50,179 nt of DNA from Kiritimatiellia bacterium. GTDB lineage: Bacteria; Verrucomicrobiota; Kiritimatiellia; RFP12; UBA1067. The position numbers and the translations under genes were made by a program. Shown here in pieces: positions 8,084 to 15,970 of this stretch (positions are counted from its first letter, which is position 1; the number at the start of each line of letters is the position of its first letter). The notes beneath the pieces are model-generated. The model searched no databases and was not told the DNA's origin. It worked only from the letters and a program-made list of their open reading frames with translations. The stretch covers positions 1-50,179 of the forward strand of contig JAFXXW010000004.1 in the NCBI GenBank assembly GCA_017542055.1, in the 5' to 3' direction.

Positions 8084-9265
8084 TTACTTGGCGTTGGCCA
8101 GCACGAACTCGATCACCTTCTTGCCGCGTTCCTCGTCCTTCGCCTCGATCTTCTCCTCCTTGGCGATGGCGTCGATCACGTACCACAGGCGCACCTGGCG
8201 CGTGGCGTTCTCTTCCGCGTCCTTGAAGATCTGCTCGCGGTTCTTCTCGAAATACTCGGCCGTGAGACCCATGTACTGGGCCTGCTGCGCCAGGCGGTTG
8301 AGATAGTTGTTCATCTGCGCCTGGACCTGGGTTTCCGGCACGTCGAAGTCCACCTTCTTCATGAGCAGGTCGACCGCCTCGTTCTCGCGACGGATCGCCT
8401 CGCGCTCGACCGCCTGCTTCTCCAGCTCGGCGCGGATCTTGGCGGTGAGGGCCTCGATGGATTCGTCCTTGGTGGCCGCCACGAGCGCCGCGTCATCCGG
8501 CAATACGCGCTTGCGGAACGTCTTAAGCGTCATCGTGTAGACGGCCTTCTTGCCCTTGAGCGGCTCCGGGGCCGACTCCTTGTCGAACTTCGCCTTGATG
8601 CCTTCCTTGGTTTCGCCCGCCTTCATGCCCTTGACGGCCTCGACGAGCTCGGGCAGGAAATAGCCCTCTTCCACGCGCATCCAGTAACCCGTGCCGGACG
8701 CCACCACCTTCGCCTCGGGCGCCAGCTCGGCGATCGGCTTGCCGTCGACCGTGCCGGTGTAGTCGACCTGGGCGAAATCGCCCTTTTCGACCTTGTCGCC
8801 TTCCTTGGCGTCCTCGTACTTGGCGAACTGCACCCGCATCTGCTCGATGCGCTCGGCCACCTTGTCGTCGCCCACCTTGGTGTCTTCGGCCTTGATCTTG
8901 AGCCCCTTGTAGGCCGGCAGCTTGAAGACCGGCTTGACCTCGACCGTCAGCTTCAGCGTGCCGCCATTCGCGTCGCACTGGGCCTCCTTGACGTCCTTGA
9001 GCCCGAGCTCGTCCAATTCCTCCGCCTTGATCGCCTGGGCGTAATACTTGCGCAGCGCCGTGCGCGTGGTTTCTTCCTTAAGCTGCGCGGCGAAATCCCG
9101 ACGGATGAGCTCGATGGGAGCCTTTCCCGGACGGAATCCGGGCAGCCTCGCCTCCTTGACGAAGGCACGCTCCACCTCTTTGACCACCACCTTGGCTTCT
9201 TCCGCCTCGAGGGTGATGTTCAACTCAACCTGGCATTTGTCCTGCCGCTTCGAACTGGTCTTCAT
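8084..9265 (-). CDS. tig: Trigger factor
   Basis: Ribosome-bound chaperone and prolyl isomerase acting on nascent chains. 393 residues, slightly shorter than the usual 430. The ribosome-docking signature GFRPGK is at 43-48. A PPIase domain follows ([14 protein letters not shown] and the [11 protein letters not shown] region), then the helical chaperone domain with many charged residues. The ATG has AGGAG about ten bases upstream, downstream of an extended -10 promoter at 9302-9330. It is the first gene of the tig-clpP-clpX-panD-polyamine unit. Confidence 0.94.
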   Translation of the reverse strand: MKTSSKRQDKCQVELNITLEAEEAKVVVKEVERAFVKEARLPGFRPGKAPIELIRRDFAAQLKEETTRTALRKYYAQAIKAEELDELGLKDVKEAQCDANGGTLKLTVEVKPVFKLPAYKGLKIKAEDTKVGDDKVAERIEQMRVQFAKYEDAKEGDKVEKGDFAQVDYTGTVDGKPIAELAPEAKVVASGTGYWMRVEEGYFLPELVEAVKGMKAGETKEGIKAKFDKESAPEPLKGKKAVYTMTLKTFRKRVLPDDAALVAATKDESIEALTAKIRAELEKQAVEREAIRRENEAVDLLMKKVDFDVPETQVQAQMNNYLNRLAQQAQYMGLTAEYFEKNREQIFKDAEENATRQVRLWYVIDAIAKEEKIEAKDEERGKKVIEFVLANAK

Positions 9266-9301
9266 GGTGCTTTTTCTCCTGTTTTGAAATGGTAAAGGAT
9301 T

Positions 9302-9330
9302 ATTATATCACATCGTGGACGAAAACTCAA
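9302..9330 (-). promoter_or_regulatory. Promoter of the tig-clp-polyamine operon
   Basis: Reading the minus strand: TTGAGT at 9330-9325, a 17-base spacer and TATAAT at 9307-9302, preceded by TG one base upstream of the -10 (extended -10). The predicted start is near 9295, giving a leader of about 30 bases before tig with a ribosome site. It is the only clear promoter for nine genes. Confidence 0.8.
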
Positions 9331-9339
9331 GCGAAACCT

Positions 9340-9831
9340 TCAATTATTTTCGATGAGCATCGCCTCGGCACGGAGCGTCTCCACGTCGCCGAAATGTTCC
9401 CGGTAGAACTCCGGAGTGGACTCTTCGGCGTAGACGAACACCACTTTGCCGGGATAGGTGGACGCCTCCAGAAGCCCCGCCTCGCGCGACGCCGCCCCGG
9501 CCGCGATAGCCGTATACGGCGCCCGGTTCTTCGTAATGAGCGAAAACGCCCCCGGAGCCGCGTTGTGGACGGAGTTGCTGAAGCCCGCCGGACTCATCTC
9601 GCCCTCGTCGTGCATCTGTCGCATCAGCTTCAAAGTGGTGCCGATTTCGCCCCACCGGGAAGCGAACACGACCGGTACCTGCTCGCCCTCGGGATACACC
9701 CGCCCGGCCACGCTCAGGGCCGCGCGCTCCAATTGGGTCAGACGCCGCCTTTCCATCGGAGGAATCCAGGAAACGTCCGGAGCGGGGTCGTCGGCGCTCG
9801 CGCGCCACTCGGCTCGGGCCAGAATTTTCAT
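9340..9831 (-). CDS. Beta-ketoacyl synthase-like N-terminal domain protein (chain-length-factor type)
   Basis: 163 residues that look like the Ketoacyl-synt_2 family, often named beta-ketoacyl synthase chain length factor and known from aryl-polyene and flexirubin clusters. Family-like blocks: MERRRLTQLERAAL, VVFASRWGEIGTTLKL, FSNSVHNAAPG and the acidic C-terminus. The catalytic cysteine of condensing enzymes is absent, so a partner or scaffold role is more likely than catalysis. The ATG shares one base with the gmk stop (TGATG). No acyl carrier protein, partner ketosynthase or polyene gene is nearby, so its job here is unclear. Confidence 0.6.
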   Translation of the reverse strand: MKILARAEWRASADDPAPDVSWIPPMERRRLTQLERAALSVAGRVYPEGEQVPVVFASRWGEIGTTLKLMRQMHDEGEMSPAGFSNSVHNAAPGAFSLITKNRAPYTAIAAGAASREAGLLEASTYPGKVVFVYAEESTPEFYREHFGDVETLRAEAMLIENN

Positions 9832-10436
9832 CACATCCGCCCGCTCACCGCGTCGATGAGGTCGCACAGCCGCTTGTAGCAAACGGCCAGATCGTCGTTC
9901 GTCACCCGATACATGTATTCGCCTTGCCGGGCGATCTCCCCTTCCGCGTTGTCGAGCCGCTTTTCGATCGTGGCGGGCGCGTCGGTGCCGCGCTTGACGA
10001 GACGCTCGCGCAGCTCTTCCATCGAGGGCGGCAGAATGAAAATGTCCACGTAGCCGATTTTGAGCGGATCGTTGTTGGGCAGACTCCGGACGTAGTCGCG
10101 CACTTTCTGGGCGCCTTGCACGTCGATGTCGAGAATCATCGAGTGGCCCTCTTCCAGCACCTCCCTGATCGGCGCCTTGAGCGTACCGTAATAATTGCCG
10201 TGCACCTCGGCGTATTCGATGAACGCGTCTTCCCGGATCAACTCCTCGAAGCGCGCCTTGTCGAGAAAGTGATAGTCCACGCCGTTCTCCTCCTCGCCGC
10301 GCGGGGCCCGGGTGGTGCAACTGATAGAATAGGAAATATCGTGATATTCCTGCAAAATCATGTCGATAAGCGTCGATTTGCCGCAGCCGCTGGGGGCCGA
10401 CATCACGATAAATAGCGGTTTGTGCTTGGTGTTCAT
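9831..10436 (-). CDS. gmk: Guanylate kinase
   Basis: Phosphorylates GMP to GDP. 201 residues, normal length. P-loop SGCGKST is near residues 16-22, followed by the GMP-binding region SISCTTRAPRGEEENGVDYHF, EYAEVHGNYYGT and the DIDVQGAQ motif. The ATG overlaps the coaC stop as ATGA. In many bacteria gmk is followed by rpoZ and coaBC; here coaC precedes it, and the next gene is a ketosynthase-like protein instead of omega subunit. Confidence 0.96.
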   Translation of the reverse strand: MNTKHKPLFIVMSAPSGCGKSTLIDMILQEYHDISYSISCTTRAPRGEEENGVDYHFLDKARFEELIREDAFIEYAEVHGNYYGTLKAPIREVLEEGHSMILDIDVQGAQKVRDYVRSLPNNDPLKIGYVDIFILPPSMEELRERLVKRGTDAPATIEKRLDNAEGEIARQGEYMYRVTNDDLAVCYKRLCDLIDAVSGRM

Positions 10437-10975
10437 TGCGCTCCCTTCAACAGCTTTTCGGCAGCCGCGAAAACGGCTTCCGGCTCCGACATGCGGCCCT
10501 TGCCGCTAGTTCCGCACGCAAGTTCCCCCTCGTCCGGCTCGACAATCTCGACGCCCCGCGCCGCCAACACCTGGAGGTTCTCCTGAGTCGCGGGATTCTC
10601 CCACATGCCGGTATTCATGGCCGGAGCCGCAAGGATCGGCGCTTTCGTGGCGAGCAGGACCGAAGTCAAATAGTTGTCCGCGAGACCATAGCGCAGCTTG
10701 GCCAAAGTATTGGCGCTCGCCGGCGCCACCACCACCAGGTCCGCCCACTCCGCGAGCGAAATATGGCCCGGTTTCCATTCCTCCGGGAGCGCGAATTCGT
10801 CCACCCCCACCGGATTTTTGGTAAGCGTCATGAAGGTGAGCGGCGTGACGAATTTGACGGCCGACGGCGTCATGACCGCCTTCACCTCGTGTCCCGCGCG
10901 AACGAACAGACGCGCAAGTTCCGCCGCCTTGTACGCGGCGATCGACCCGGTAACGCCGAACAGAATCTTAGCCAT
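10433..10975 (-). CDS. coaC: Phosphopantothenoylcysteine decarboxylase, stand-alone
   Basis: FMN-dependent decarboxylation of phosphopantothenoylcysteine in coenzyme A synthesis. 180 residues: only the CoaC half of the usual ~400-residue CoaBC fusion. The catalytic histidine is H71 (PGHISLAEWAD), the substrate motif PAMNTGMW is at 118-125 and the flap cysteine C154 is in ELACGTSGKGRM. It overlaps rpe by 8 bases and gmk by 4. The missing ligase half, coaB, is a separate gene at 18522-19139 in another operon. Confidence 0.94.
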   Translation of the reverse strand: MAKILFGVTGSIAAYKAAELARLFVRAGHEVKAVMTPSAVKFVTPLTFMTLTKNPVGVDEFALPEEWKPGHISLAEWADLVVVAPASANTLAKLRYGLADNYLTSVLLATKAPILAAPAMNTGMWENPATQENLQVLAARGVEIVEPDEGELACGTSGKGRMSEPEAVFAAAEKLLKGAQ

Positions 10976-11612
10976 GACGCAAATCCTCCATCGCCTTGCG
11001 CATATCCGCCTGCTTGTAGAGATAGCTCCCCGACACCAGCATGTTGGCTCCGGCCGCCACGCTGGCCCGACCCGTCTCATAGTTGATGCCGCCATCCACC
11101 ATAAGATCGATTTCCGGCTTGCGCGCACGCACCCACTTCATCTTTTCCATGCACTCCGCGATGAATTTCTGCGCACCGAAACCGGGATGCACCGTCATCA
11201 CCAGCACCTCGTCCACCAGGTCCAGATACGGCTCCAACCGCTCCACCGGAGTTTCCGGATTGATGGAAATGGCGGGTTTGAGTCCCATTTCGCGAATTCG
11301 CCGGAGCGTGCCGGCCACATCGCAAGCGGCCTCCACGTGAATCTGGATGGTCTGCGCGCCCGCCTCCGCAAACGGCTTGAGATACAGATCCGGCCTCAGC
11401 ATCATGAGATGCACGTTGCGGTAGAGCCCCGGACAAGTCTTGGTCGCCATCGCCACCACATCCGGTCCGAACGAAATATTCGGCACGAAATGCGGATCCA
11501 TGATGTCCAGATGCAGCGCATCCGCGCCGTTTTCCTCGGCCCGCTTCACGCCTCCGCGCAAATCGCCCACGTCGGCCGCCAAGAGTGACGGCAAGATTTC
11601 GATTTTCTTCAT
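10968..11612 (-). CDS. rpe: Ribulose-phosphate 3-epimerase
   Basis: Interconverts ribulose 5-phosphate and xylulose 5-phosphate. 214-residue TIM barrel. Metal and catalytic blocks are visible: ILPSLLAAD, HLDIMDPHFVPNISFGP, NVHLMM, VMTVHPGFGAQKF and DGGINYET. The ATG overlaps the deacylase stop (ATGA) and the 3' end overlaps coaC by 8 bases, so it is translationally coupled on both sides. Confidence 0.96.
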   Translation of the reverse strand: MKKIEILPSLLAADVGDLRGGVKRAEENGADALHLDIMDPHFVPNISFGPDVVAMATKTCPGLYRNVHLMMLRPDLYLKPFAEAGAQTIQIHVEAACDVAGTLRRIREMGLKPAISINPETPVERLEPYLDLVDEVLVMTVHPGFGAQKFIAECMEKMKWVRARKPEIDLMVDGGINYETGRASVAAGANMLVSGSYLYKQADMRKAMEDLRHG

Positions 11613-13171
11613 GGTTTTCGCTCCAAAAACTTTCCGTTCCTTTGTCCGGTGAAGCGGCCCGCCAGGTAGCTGACGGTGCCGTTGACCATTACCATTTCCA
11701 TGCCGGACGCGAACTGGTGCGGCTTAAGATACGTGGCATTCCCCTTAAACCCGTTCTCGTCCCACACGATCACATCCGCAAAATACCCCGCCTCCAGTCG
11801 TCCGCGTCCGGACAATTCGAATCTCCGGGCCGGCACGTCCGTCATCCGCGCGACGACCTTTTCGAGCCCCAGCCCCAACGCCCGGCAGCACCGCAGAAAT
11901 TCCGGCATGGTGGAATAGGCGCGCGGATGCGGATGATCCTGCCCCAAAACACCCCAAGGCGCACGCAACGAGGCGTCGCTCCCGGGTACGATCCAGTCCC
12001 GCAACAGGATTTGGTCGAGATTGTCCTCGCTCATCCCGAAGAAAAACGCACCCGTCCGGCATTGGTCCCGTTCCAGGATTCGGCAGACCGTCTCCCCCGC
12101 GCCAAGACCCGTTTCCGCCATGATTTCGCTGACCCGCTTGCCCGAATAAGCCCGGGTGGAGTCGTCCCACGTGCCCCCAATCATCACCGTTTGCCAGTCG
12201 CGGTCCAGCACGTCGATTTCCGCCACGATCTTGGCTCGCAGCGTGGGATCGGCCAACCGCTCGCACTCCGCTTTGGCCGCGCCTTCGCCCGCCCAATCCG
12301 GAAAGACCACGTCGAGGTCCGTTCCGGCCGCGCAGAATGGATACCGGTCGCTCCCCAAGACTCGACCCTTCGCGATCGCCCCTTCCAGCTTATCGAGAAC
12401 AGCGTCGATTTTACCCCAATTGCGCCGTCCGCTCGTCTTCAAATGGCTGATTTCCGCCCTGATGCCGGTTGCCTCCACGAGTTCCAGCACTTCGTCGATG
12501 GCTTCCAGGATTCTGTCGCCCTCGCTGCGCATGTGAGTGGCGTAAAAGCCGCCTTTGCGCGCCGTGACTTGGGCAAGCCGCCTTACTTCTTCGGGTGTGG
12601 AATACTTGCCCGGCTGGTAGATGAGTCCGGTCGTGAGCCCGTAGCCGCCTTCGTCGAGCGACTTTTCCAGCATCCGTTCCATCGCCTTAAGCTCGTCCTC
12701 GCTCGCCGCGCGTCCCGCATAACCCACTACGGAAGAGCGTAGCGTGTTGTGGCCGATGAATTGGACGGTATTGACGGCCGGACGGGCCGCCGAGAGCACT
12801 TCGCGATACTCCGCCAGACTCCGCCACGTGAGCTTGTCGCCCAGCACCGACGCCCAATCGGACGAAAGCCGCGCCTCCCCGAAACGAGGCGCCACGCTAC
12901 CTCCGCACTGGCCGTTGATTTCGGTCGTGATCCCCTGCGAAAGCTTGGAGGGCGCGTCCGGCTCGATCACCAGATACGCGTCCGAATGCGTATGCGCGTC
13001 GATGAAGCCGGGCGTCACCAGTTTGCCCGTCGCGTCCACCCGTTGGCAGTCCGCTTCCGCGATCTTCCGCTCTACCGCCAGAATCTTCTCGCCTTCGACC
13101 AGCACATCCCCCCGGAAAGCGTCCTTGCCGCTTCCGTCCACGATCGTGCCGTTCATAATCAGGGTTTTCAT
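11609..13171 (-). CDS. N-acyl-D-amino-acid deacylase family amidohydrolase
   Basis: Zinc amidohydrolase related to D-aminoacylase, expected to release D-amino acids from N-acyl derivatives (possibly peptidoglycan-derived). 520 residues. The metal motif DAHTHSD is at 58-64, and the zinc-bridging cysteine of the D-aminoacylase group is C89 in EINGQCGG. HMRSEGD, ISHLKTSG and DASLRAPWG give further metal and substrate positions. First gene of its operon, with the ATG only about 7 bases from the predicted transcription start and no Shine-Dalgarno site. Dihydropyrimidinase-like activity is a weaker alternative. Confidence 0.85.
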   Translation of the reverse strand: MKTLIMNGTIVDGSGKDAFRGDVLVEGEKILAVERKIAEADCQRVDATGKLVTPGFIDAHTHSDAYLVIEPDAPSKLSQGITTEINGQCGGSVAPRFGEARLSSDWASVLGDKLTWRSLAEYREVLSAARPAVNTVQFIGHNTLRSSVVGYAGRAASEDELKAMERMLEKSLDEGGYGLTTGLIYQPGKYSTPEEVRRLAQVTARKGGFYATHMRSEGDRILEAIDEVLELVEATGIRAEISHLKTSGRRNWGKIDAVLDKLEGAIAKGRVLGSDRYPFCAAGTDLDVVFPDWAGEGAAKAECERLADPTLRAKIVAEIDVLDRDWQTVMIGGTWDDSTRAYSGKRVSEIMAETGLGAGETVCRILERDQCRTGAFFFGMSEDNLDQILLRDWIVPGSDASLRAPWGVLGQDHPHPRAYSTMPEFLRCCRALGLGLEKVVARMTDVPARRFELSGRGRLEAGYFADVIVWDENGFKGNATYLKPHQFASGMEMVMVNGTVSYLAGRFTGQRNGKFLERKP

Positions 13172-13184
13172 TTTGTGTTATGGT

Positions 13185-13213
13185 ATTATATCATATCCCG
13201 CCCGAAAAATCAA
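13185..13213 (-). promoter_or_regulatory. Promoter of the deacylase-rpe-coaC-gmk operon
   Basis: Minus strand: TTGATT (13213-13208), 17-base spacer containing CGGGCGG, TG one base before TATAAT (13190-13185). The predicted start near 13178 leaves a leader of about 7 bases before the ATG at 13171. It belongs to the shared promoter family described in the findings. Confidence 0.82.
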
Positions 13214-13238
13214 GCGGAAAAACGGGGGAATAAACGAA

Positions 13239-13267
13239 ACGTCCATAGAGCGGGGCCCTATGGACGT
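13239..13267 (-). terminator. Terminator of the chaperone-effector unit
   Basis: Perfect 10-base stem ACGTCCATAG (13239-13248) with CTATGGACGT (13258-13267) around a GC-rich loop. In minus-strand orientation it is followed by TTTCGTTTATT. It lies 26 bases after the effector stop and just before the next promoter, as expected for a rho-independent terminator, although the T-run is interrupted. Confidence 0.65.
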
Positions 13268-13293
13268 ATGCGCGAATAGCGGGAATCGGGAGA

Positions 13294-14925
13294 TCAGCTG
13301 GCGGCGTCGACGGCTTTGCCCAGCAAGTTGACCATGTAGCCGATGGAATCCTCGTGCGCGTCGATTTGGATGTCCGGCACCTCGGGTATCTCGATCCCGA
13401 GCGCCTCCCCCACGCAACCTTGCAGGAACGAGCTGACAACGCCCTGCCGATTCAGAATATCCTTGCCGAGCGCGTTGCTGTTGACATCCGGTATGGCCAT
13501 TCCGGCGTTGAGATCGTTAAACATGCTGAACATGGCCGAAGACATCTTCTGGAATTCCGTGCCGTTGATGATGTTCGGCATGCGCGCGGTGAGGCCCGGA
13601 CCCGCCTTGGCGAGCGCCAGGGCGACGGTGATGGCGCGCGCCGCATTCATGTGCGGCCCGCCCACTTCCTCCTCGCCGGCGTCCTCGAACGTCTTGACCA
13701 CGTCGATTTCCTGGAACATCCGGTCTATCAACAGCCGCACCTGCTCGAGGCCTTCGTAGAGCTGGAAGGCGGAGGAGGTGCTGTTGAGGTTGGCGAGCTT
13801 GTCGAGCTTGGTGTCCTGCACGATGTTGGCGATTCGCCGGAAGAATCCCTTGGGGATGGGGGAGCTGCCCAGCAGCTCCACCGCGCTCTTGAGGGAGTTG
13901 GAGCAGCCGGGGAAATCCTTGGCCACCTCGCGCATTTCGGTCAAAGCCTCCTTGATGTTGTTCACCATCGCCTGGGTCTTGGCCTCGGTACGCAGGAACT
14001 GGTTGGAATTGACGCAAAGTTCCGGCACTTTATTGAGGACGAGCTCCTCCAGTTCCTTGTCGCCGCCGCAGAGCTTGAGGATATCCGCCACCTTCTTTTC
14101 GGGGTCGATGCCGTGATCGATCAGCGTCTGGCGGGCGCTGTGCTGGAAGCTGGCGTTTTCCTCCACGCCGAACTTGAAGGCGACATCCACCCTCACCTGG
14201 CCGGGCGTTTTGAGGTCGTCGACGGTGTTTTCGTTGCGCGTGCCGTCCTTATTGAAAAGCGTGTCGATGATATGCTTGGCGTAGTGCTTGTCGATGTTGG
14301 GGGTGCCAAGCCTCTGGTTGTTGGCGATGCTCTTGATGAGCTTCTCCGCGTTTTCGGCGGCAGTGAGCATCTTGAGCGACAACTGCTCCCGGTCGAGGAC
14401 GGTTTTGGTGTTGCCGTTGTCGTCGCGCACTTCTCGCATCGGGAGATGCTTCACGTCTTCGGCGAGGGGCTTGAGCGCATGCTGGACAATACTGCCCACC
14501 ACTTCGGTCCGGCCGATTCCGAACAGCTGCAAAGCAAGTTTGGCGGCCACCTGGTTGCCGACCTGTTTGGCCACCCGCAACGCGTCGTTCTTCACGATCG
14601 TGTCGGAGTTGGCGACGGAGAAGCGGCTGGCGATATCCTTGATGACGCTACCCTTGACCATCGACTTGAGATCGATCGTCTTGATGTCCGTATCGAGCGT
14701 GGCATTGCCCGTCTGGCCGGCGGCGGTCAGGAGCGAGGCTTTGATGGCGTCCACGAGGTTGGCCACCTTCTGGCGCGCGCTCGAGACGCCGATGGCGCAC
14801 TTGAAGCGCATCCAGAGACTCGCCTCCTTGACCTGCCCGGTGGTGGAGGACAGGAAGTACGTCTTGTTGGCGTCAAGGCGATTAAGCGTGTCGAGGTTGA
14901 CATGCGAAGCTACCGTCATGCTCAT
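13294..14925 (-). CDS. Putative type III secretion effector, uncharacterised
   Basis: 543 residues of a family I cannot name. No signal peptide and no membrane segment. The serine/threonine-rich N-terminus (MSMTVASHVN, then FLSSTTGQVK) suits a type III export signal. It is followed by an aromatic and basic block (ASLWMRFKCAIGVSSARQKV) and then mostly amphipathic helices to the end. No catalytic motif is evident. The ATG at 14925 has AAAGGA nearby, and 76 bases separate it from the gene for a CesT-like chaperone, which shares its promoter and terminator. Effector status is inferred from this pairing; a cytosolic structural protein is the alternative. Confidence 0.45.
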   Translation of the reverse strand: MSMTVASHVNLDTLNRLDANKTYFLSSTTGQVKEASLWMRFKCAIGVSSARQKVANLVDAIKASLLTAAGQTGNATLDTDIKTIDLKSMVKGSVIKDIASRFSVANSDTIVKNDALRVAKQVGNQVAAKLALQLFGIGRTEVVGSIVQHALKPLAEDVKHLPMREVRDDNGNTKTVLDREQLSLKMLTAAENAEKLIKSIANNQRLGTPNIDKHYAKHIIDTLFNKDGTRNENTVDDLKTPGQVRVDVAFKFGVEENASFQHSARQTLIDHGIDPEKKVADILKLCGGDKELEELVLNKVPELCVNSNQFLRTEAKTQAMVNNIKEALTEMREVAKDFPGCSNSLKSAVELLGSSPIPKGFFRRIANIVQDTKLDKLANLNSTSSAFQLYEGLEQVRLLIDRMFQEIDVVKTFEDAGEEEVGGPHMNAARAITVALALAKAGPGLTARMPNIINGTEFQKMSSAMFSMFNDLNAGMAIPDVNSNALGKDILNRQGVVSSFLQGCVGEALGIEIPEVPDIQIDAHEDSIGYMVNLLGKAVDAAS

Positions 14926-15001
14926 AGTGTGGTTCCTTTCTCTACCCTGTTTACCCGCGAGCCGACTAGAGGTTACAAAAAATCTTTCGCGAGGCCGCGC
15001 T

Positions 15002-15472
15002 TTAGACGCGGATGAGCTCGTCGGGCCGGAACTCGCCGACCGCTTTACTCGCCGGTGCCGACTCGACGCCACTCTCGTTGCCCGCCTCGGCCGCGATTTC
15101 GGCCCTCACGGAAATGGCCGCATCGGTAAACGCAGTGAGCCGGACGCCGAGGGTTTCCGCGTCGAGTCCGCTCATCGGCAGATGCACCGAGAGCACGAGT
15201 TCGCCATTGAAGAGCCCCAGCGACGCTCCGGAAGTGCCCTTGCTGTCGTAGGCGAGTGAAAGCGCCTTCTTGTACTGGGCGGGCGAAAGACCTTCCGCCT
15301 CGCCGGAGTCGGTGACCGGAGCGAAGATCACCAGGTCGTCCGCCTGGTCGCGATACTGGAGCGTGATGAGCAGATCTGAGGTTTCGAGTTGGCAGGAGTT
15401 CTGCGCGTCCGCAGCCACCTGAAGTCCCGTCATGGCGGCGAAATCCGCCAGCAATTTGTCGAATACTGTCAT
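15002..15472 (-). CDS. CesT/Tir-type type III secretion chaperone
   Basis: 156-residue acidic protein with the alternating pattern of class I type III chaperones: N-terminal helix FDKLLADFAAMTGL, strand CQLETSDLLITLQY, DDLVIFAPV, a central helix PAQYKKALSLAY, strands GASLGLFNGELVLSVHLPM, then GLDAETLGVRLTAFTDAA. Such proteins dimerise and bind the N-terminal part of one effector, usually encoded next door. It lies directly upstream of the 543-residue protein and has its own promoter. No secretion-apparatus gene is in the window, so the call depends on fold-pattern recognition. Confidence 0.6.
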   Translation of the reverse strand: MTVFDKLLADFAAMTGLQVAADAQNSCQLETSDLLITLQYRDQADDLVIFAPVTDSGEAEGLSPAQYKKALSLAYDSKGTSGASLGLFNGELVLSVHLPMSGLDAETLGVRLTAFTDAAISVRAEIAAEAGNESGVESAPASKAVGEFRPDELIRV

Positions 15473-15515
15473 GATGATTTCCGGTTGTGAGTCAGATTTA
15501 GCGATTTAGTGTTGT

Positions 15516-15544
15516 ATTATATCATATTTTCGGCTGAAAAGCAA
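15516..15544 (-). promoter_or_regulatory. Promoter of the chaperone-effector unit
   Basis: Minus strand: TTGCTT (15544-15539), 17-base spacer with CAGCCGAAAATA, TG one base before TATAAT (15521-15516). The predicted start near 15509 gives a leader of about 36 bases with only a weak GGAAA ribosome site before the ATG at 15472. It has the same architecture as the housekeeping promoters, with no special activator site seen. Confidence 0.8.
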
Positions 15545-15570
15545 ACAAAAAAAAAAAAGGGATGGCGGTC

Positions 15571-15954
15571 TCAGGACAGCTTGGCGCGATTGACAAAGTA
15601 GACCGCGCCCACCATGCAGAGAAAGGCCCAGAGATAGTCCCAACGCCACTTTTCGCCCATGAAGAGAATCATGAACGGCACGAAAATGCAGACGGTGATC
15701 ACTTCCTGGATGATCTTGAGCTGCGCCACGTTGAGACCCGAGGCCGCCCCCAGACGATTGGCTGGCACCGCTATCATGTATTCCAGAAGCGCGATGAGCC
15801 AACTCACCACGATGATCGCGACAAGCGGCCAGGACGACGCGCCCGGCTTCTGCAAACGCAAATGCCAATACCAGGCGAAAGTCATGAAGAGATTGCTGGA
15901 GGCCAAGAGCGCTACGGTGAGCGCGATTCCGGCCGGTTTGGACAAACTAGGCAT
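15571..15954 (-). CDS. DUF486 (DMT-like) membrane protein
   Basis: 127 residues with four hydrophobic segments. Matches the DUF486 family: SSNLFMTFAWYWHL, ALLEYMIAVPANR, LKIIQEVITVCIFVPF and GEKWRWDYLWAFLCMVGAVYF. The family resembles half of a drug/metabolite transporter; substrate unknown. The start ATG has GGAGG 11 bases upstream. Last gene of the infC operon. A run of T follows in the transcript (about 15548-15558) but no stem is visible before it. Confidence 0.85.
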   Translation of the reverse strand: MPSLSKPAGIALTVALLASSNLFMTFAWYWHLRLQKPGASSWPLVAIIVVSWLIALLEYMIAVPANRLGAASGLNVAQLKIIQEVITVCIFVPFMILFMGEKWRWDYLWAFLCMVGAVYFVNRAKLS

Positions 15955-15970
15955 ATTTTAAAAAACCTCC

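Noticed and set aside
13354-15015. A 553-codon open frame antisense to the putative effector, and similar long plus-strand frames at 28916-30487, 38675-40417 and 47093-48712
   Set aside because: They mirror the codon structure of GC-rich genes on the other strand; their translations are low-complexity and match no family, and no promoter or ribosome site precedes them.
15545-15560. Poly-A run (T-run in the transcript) as a terminator after DUF486
   Set aside because: No stem precedes it; only the T-run is visible, so a terminator is not supported.
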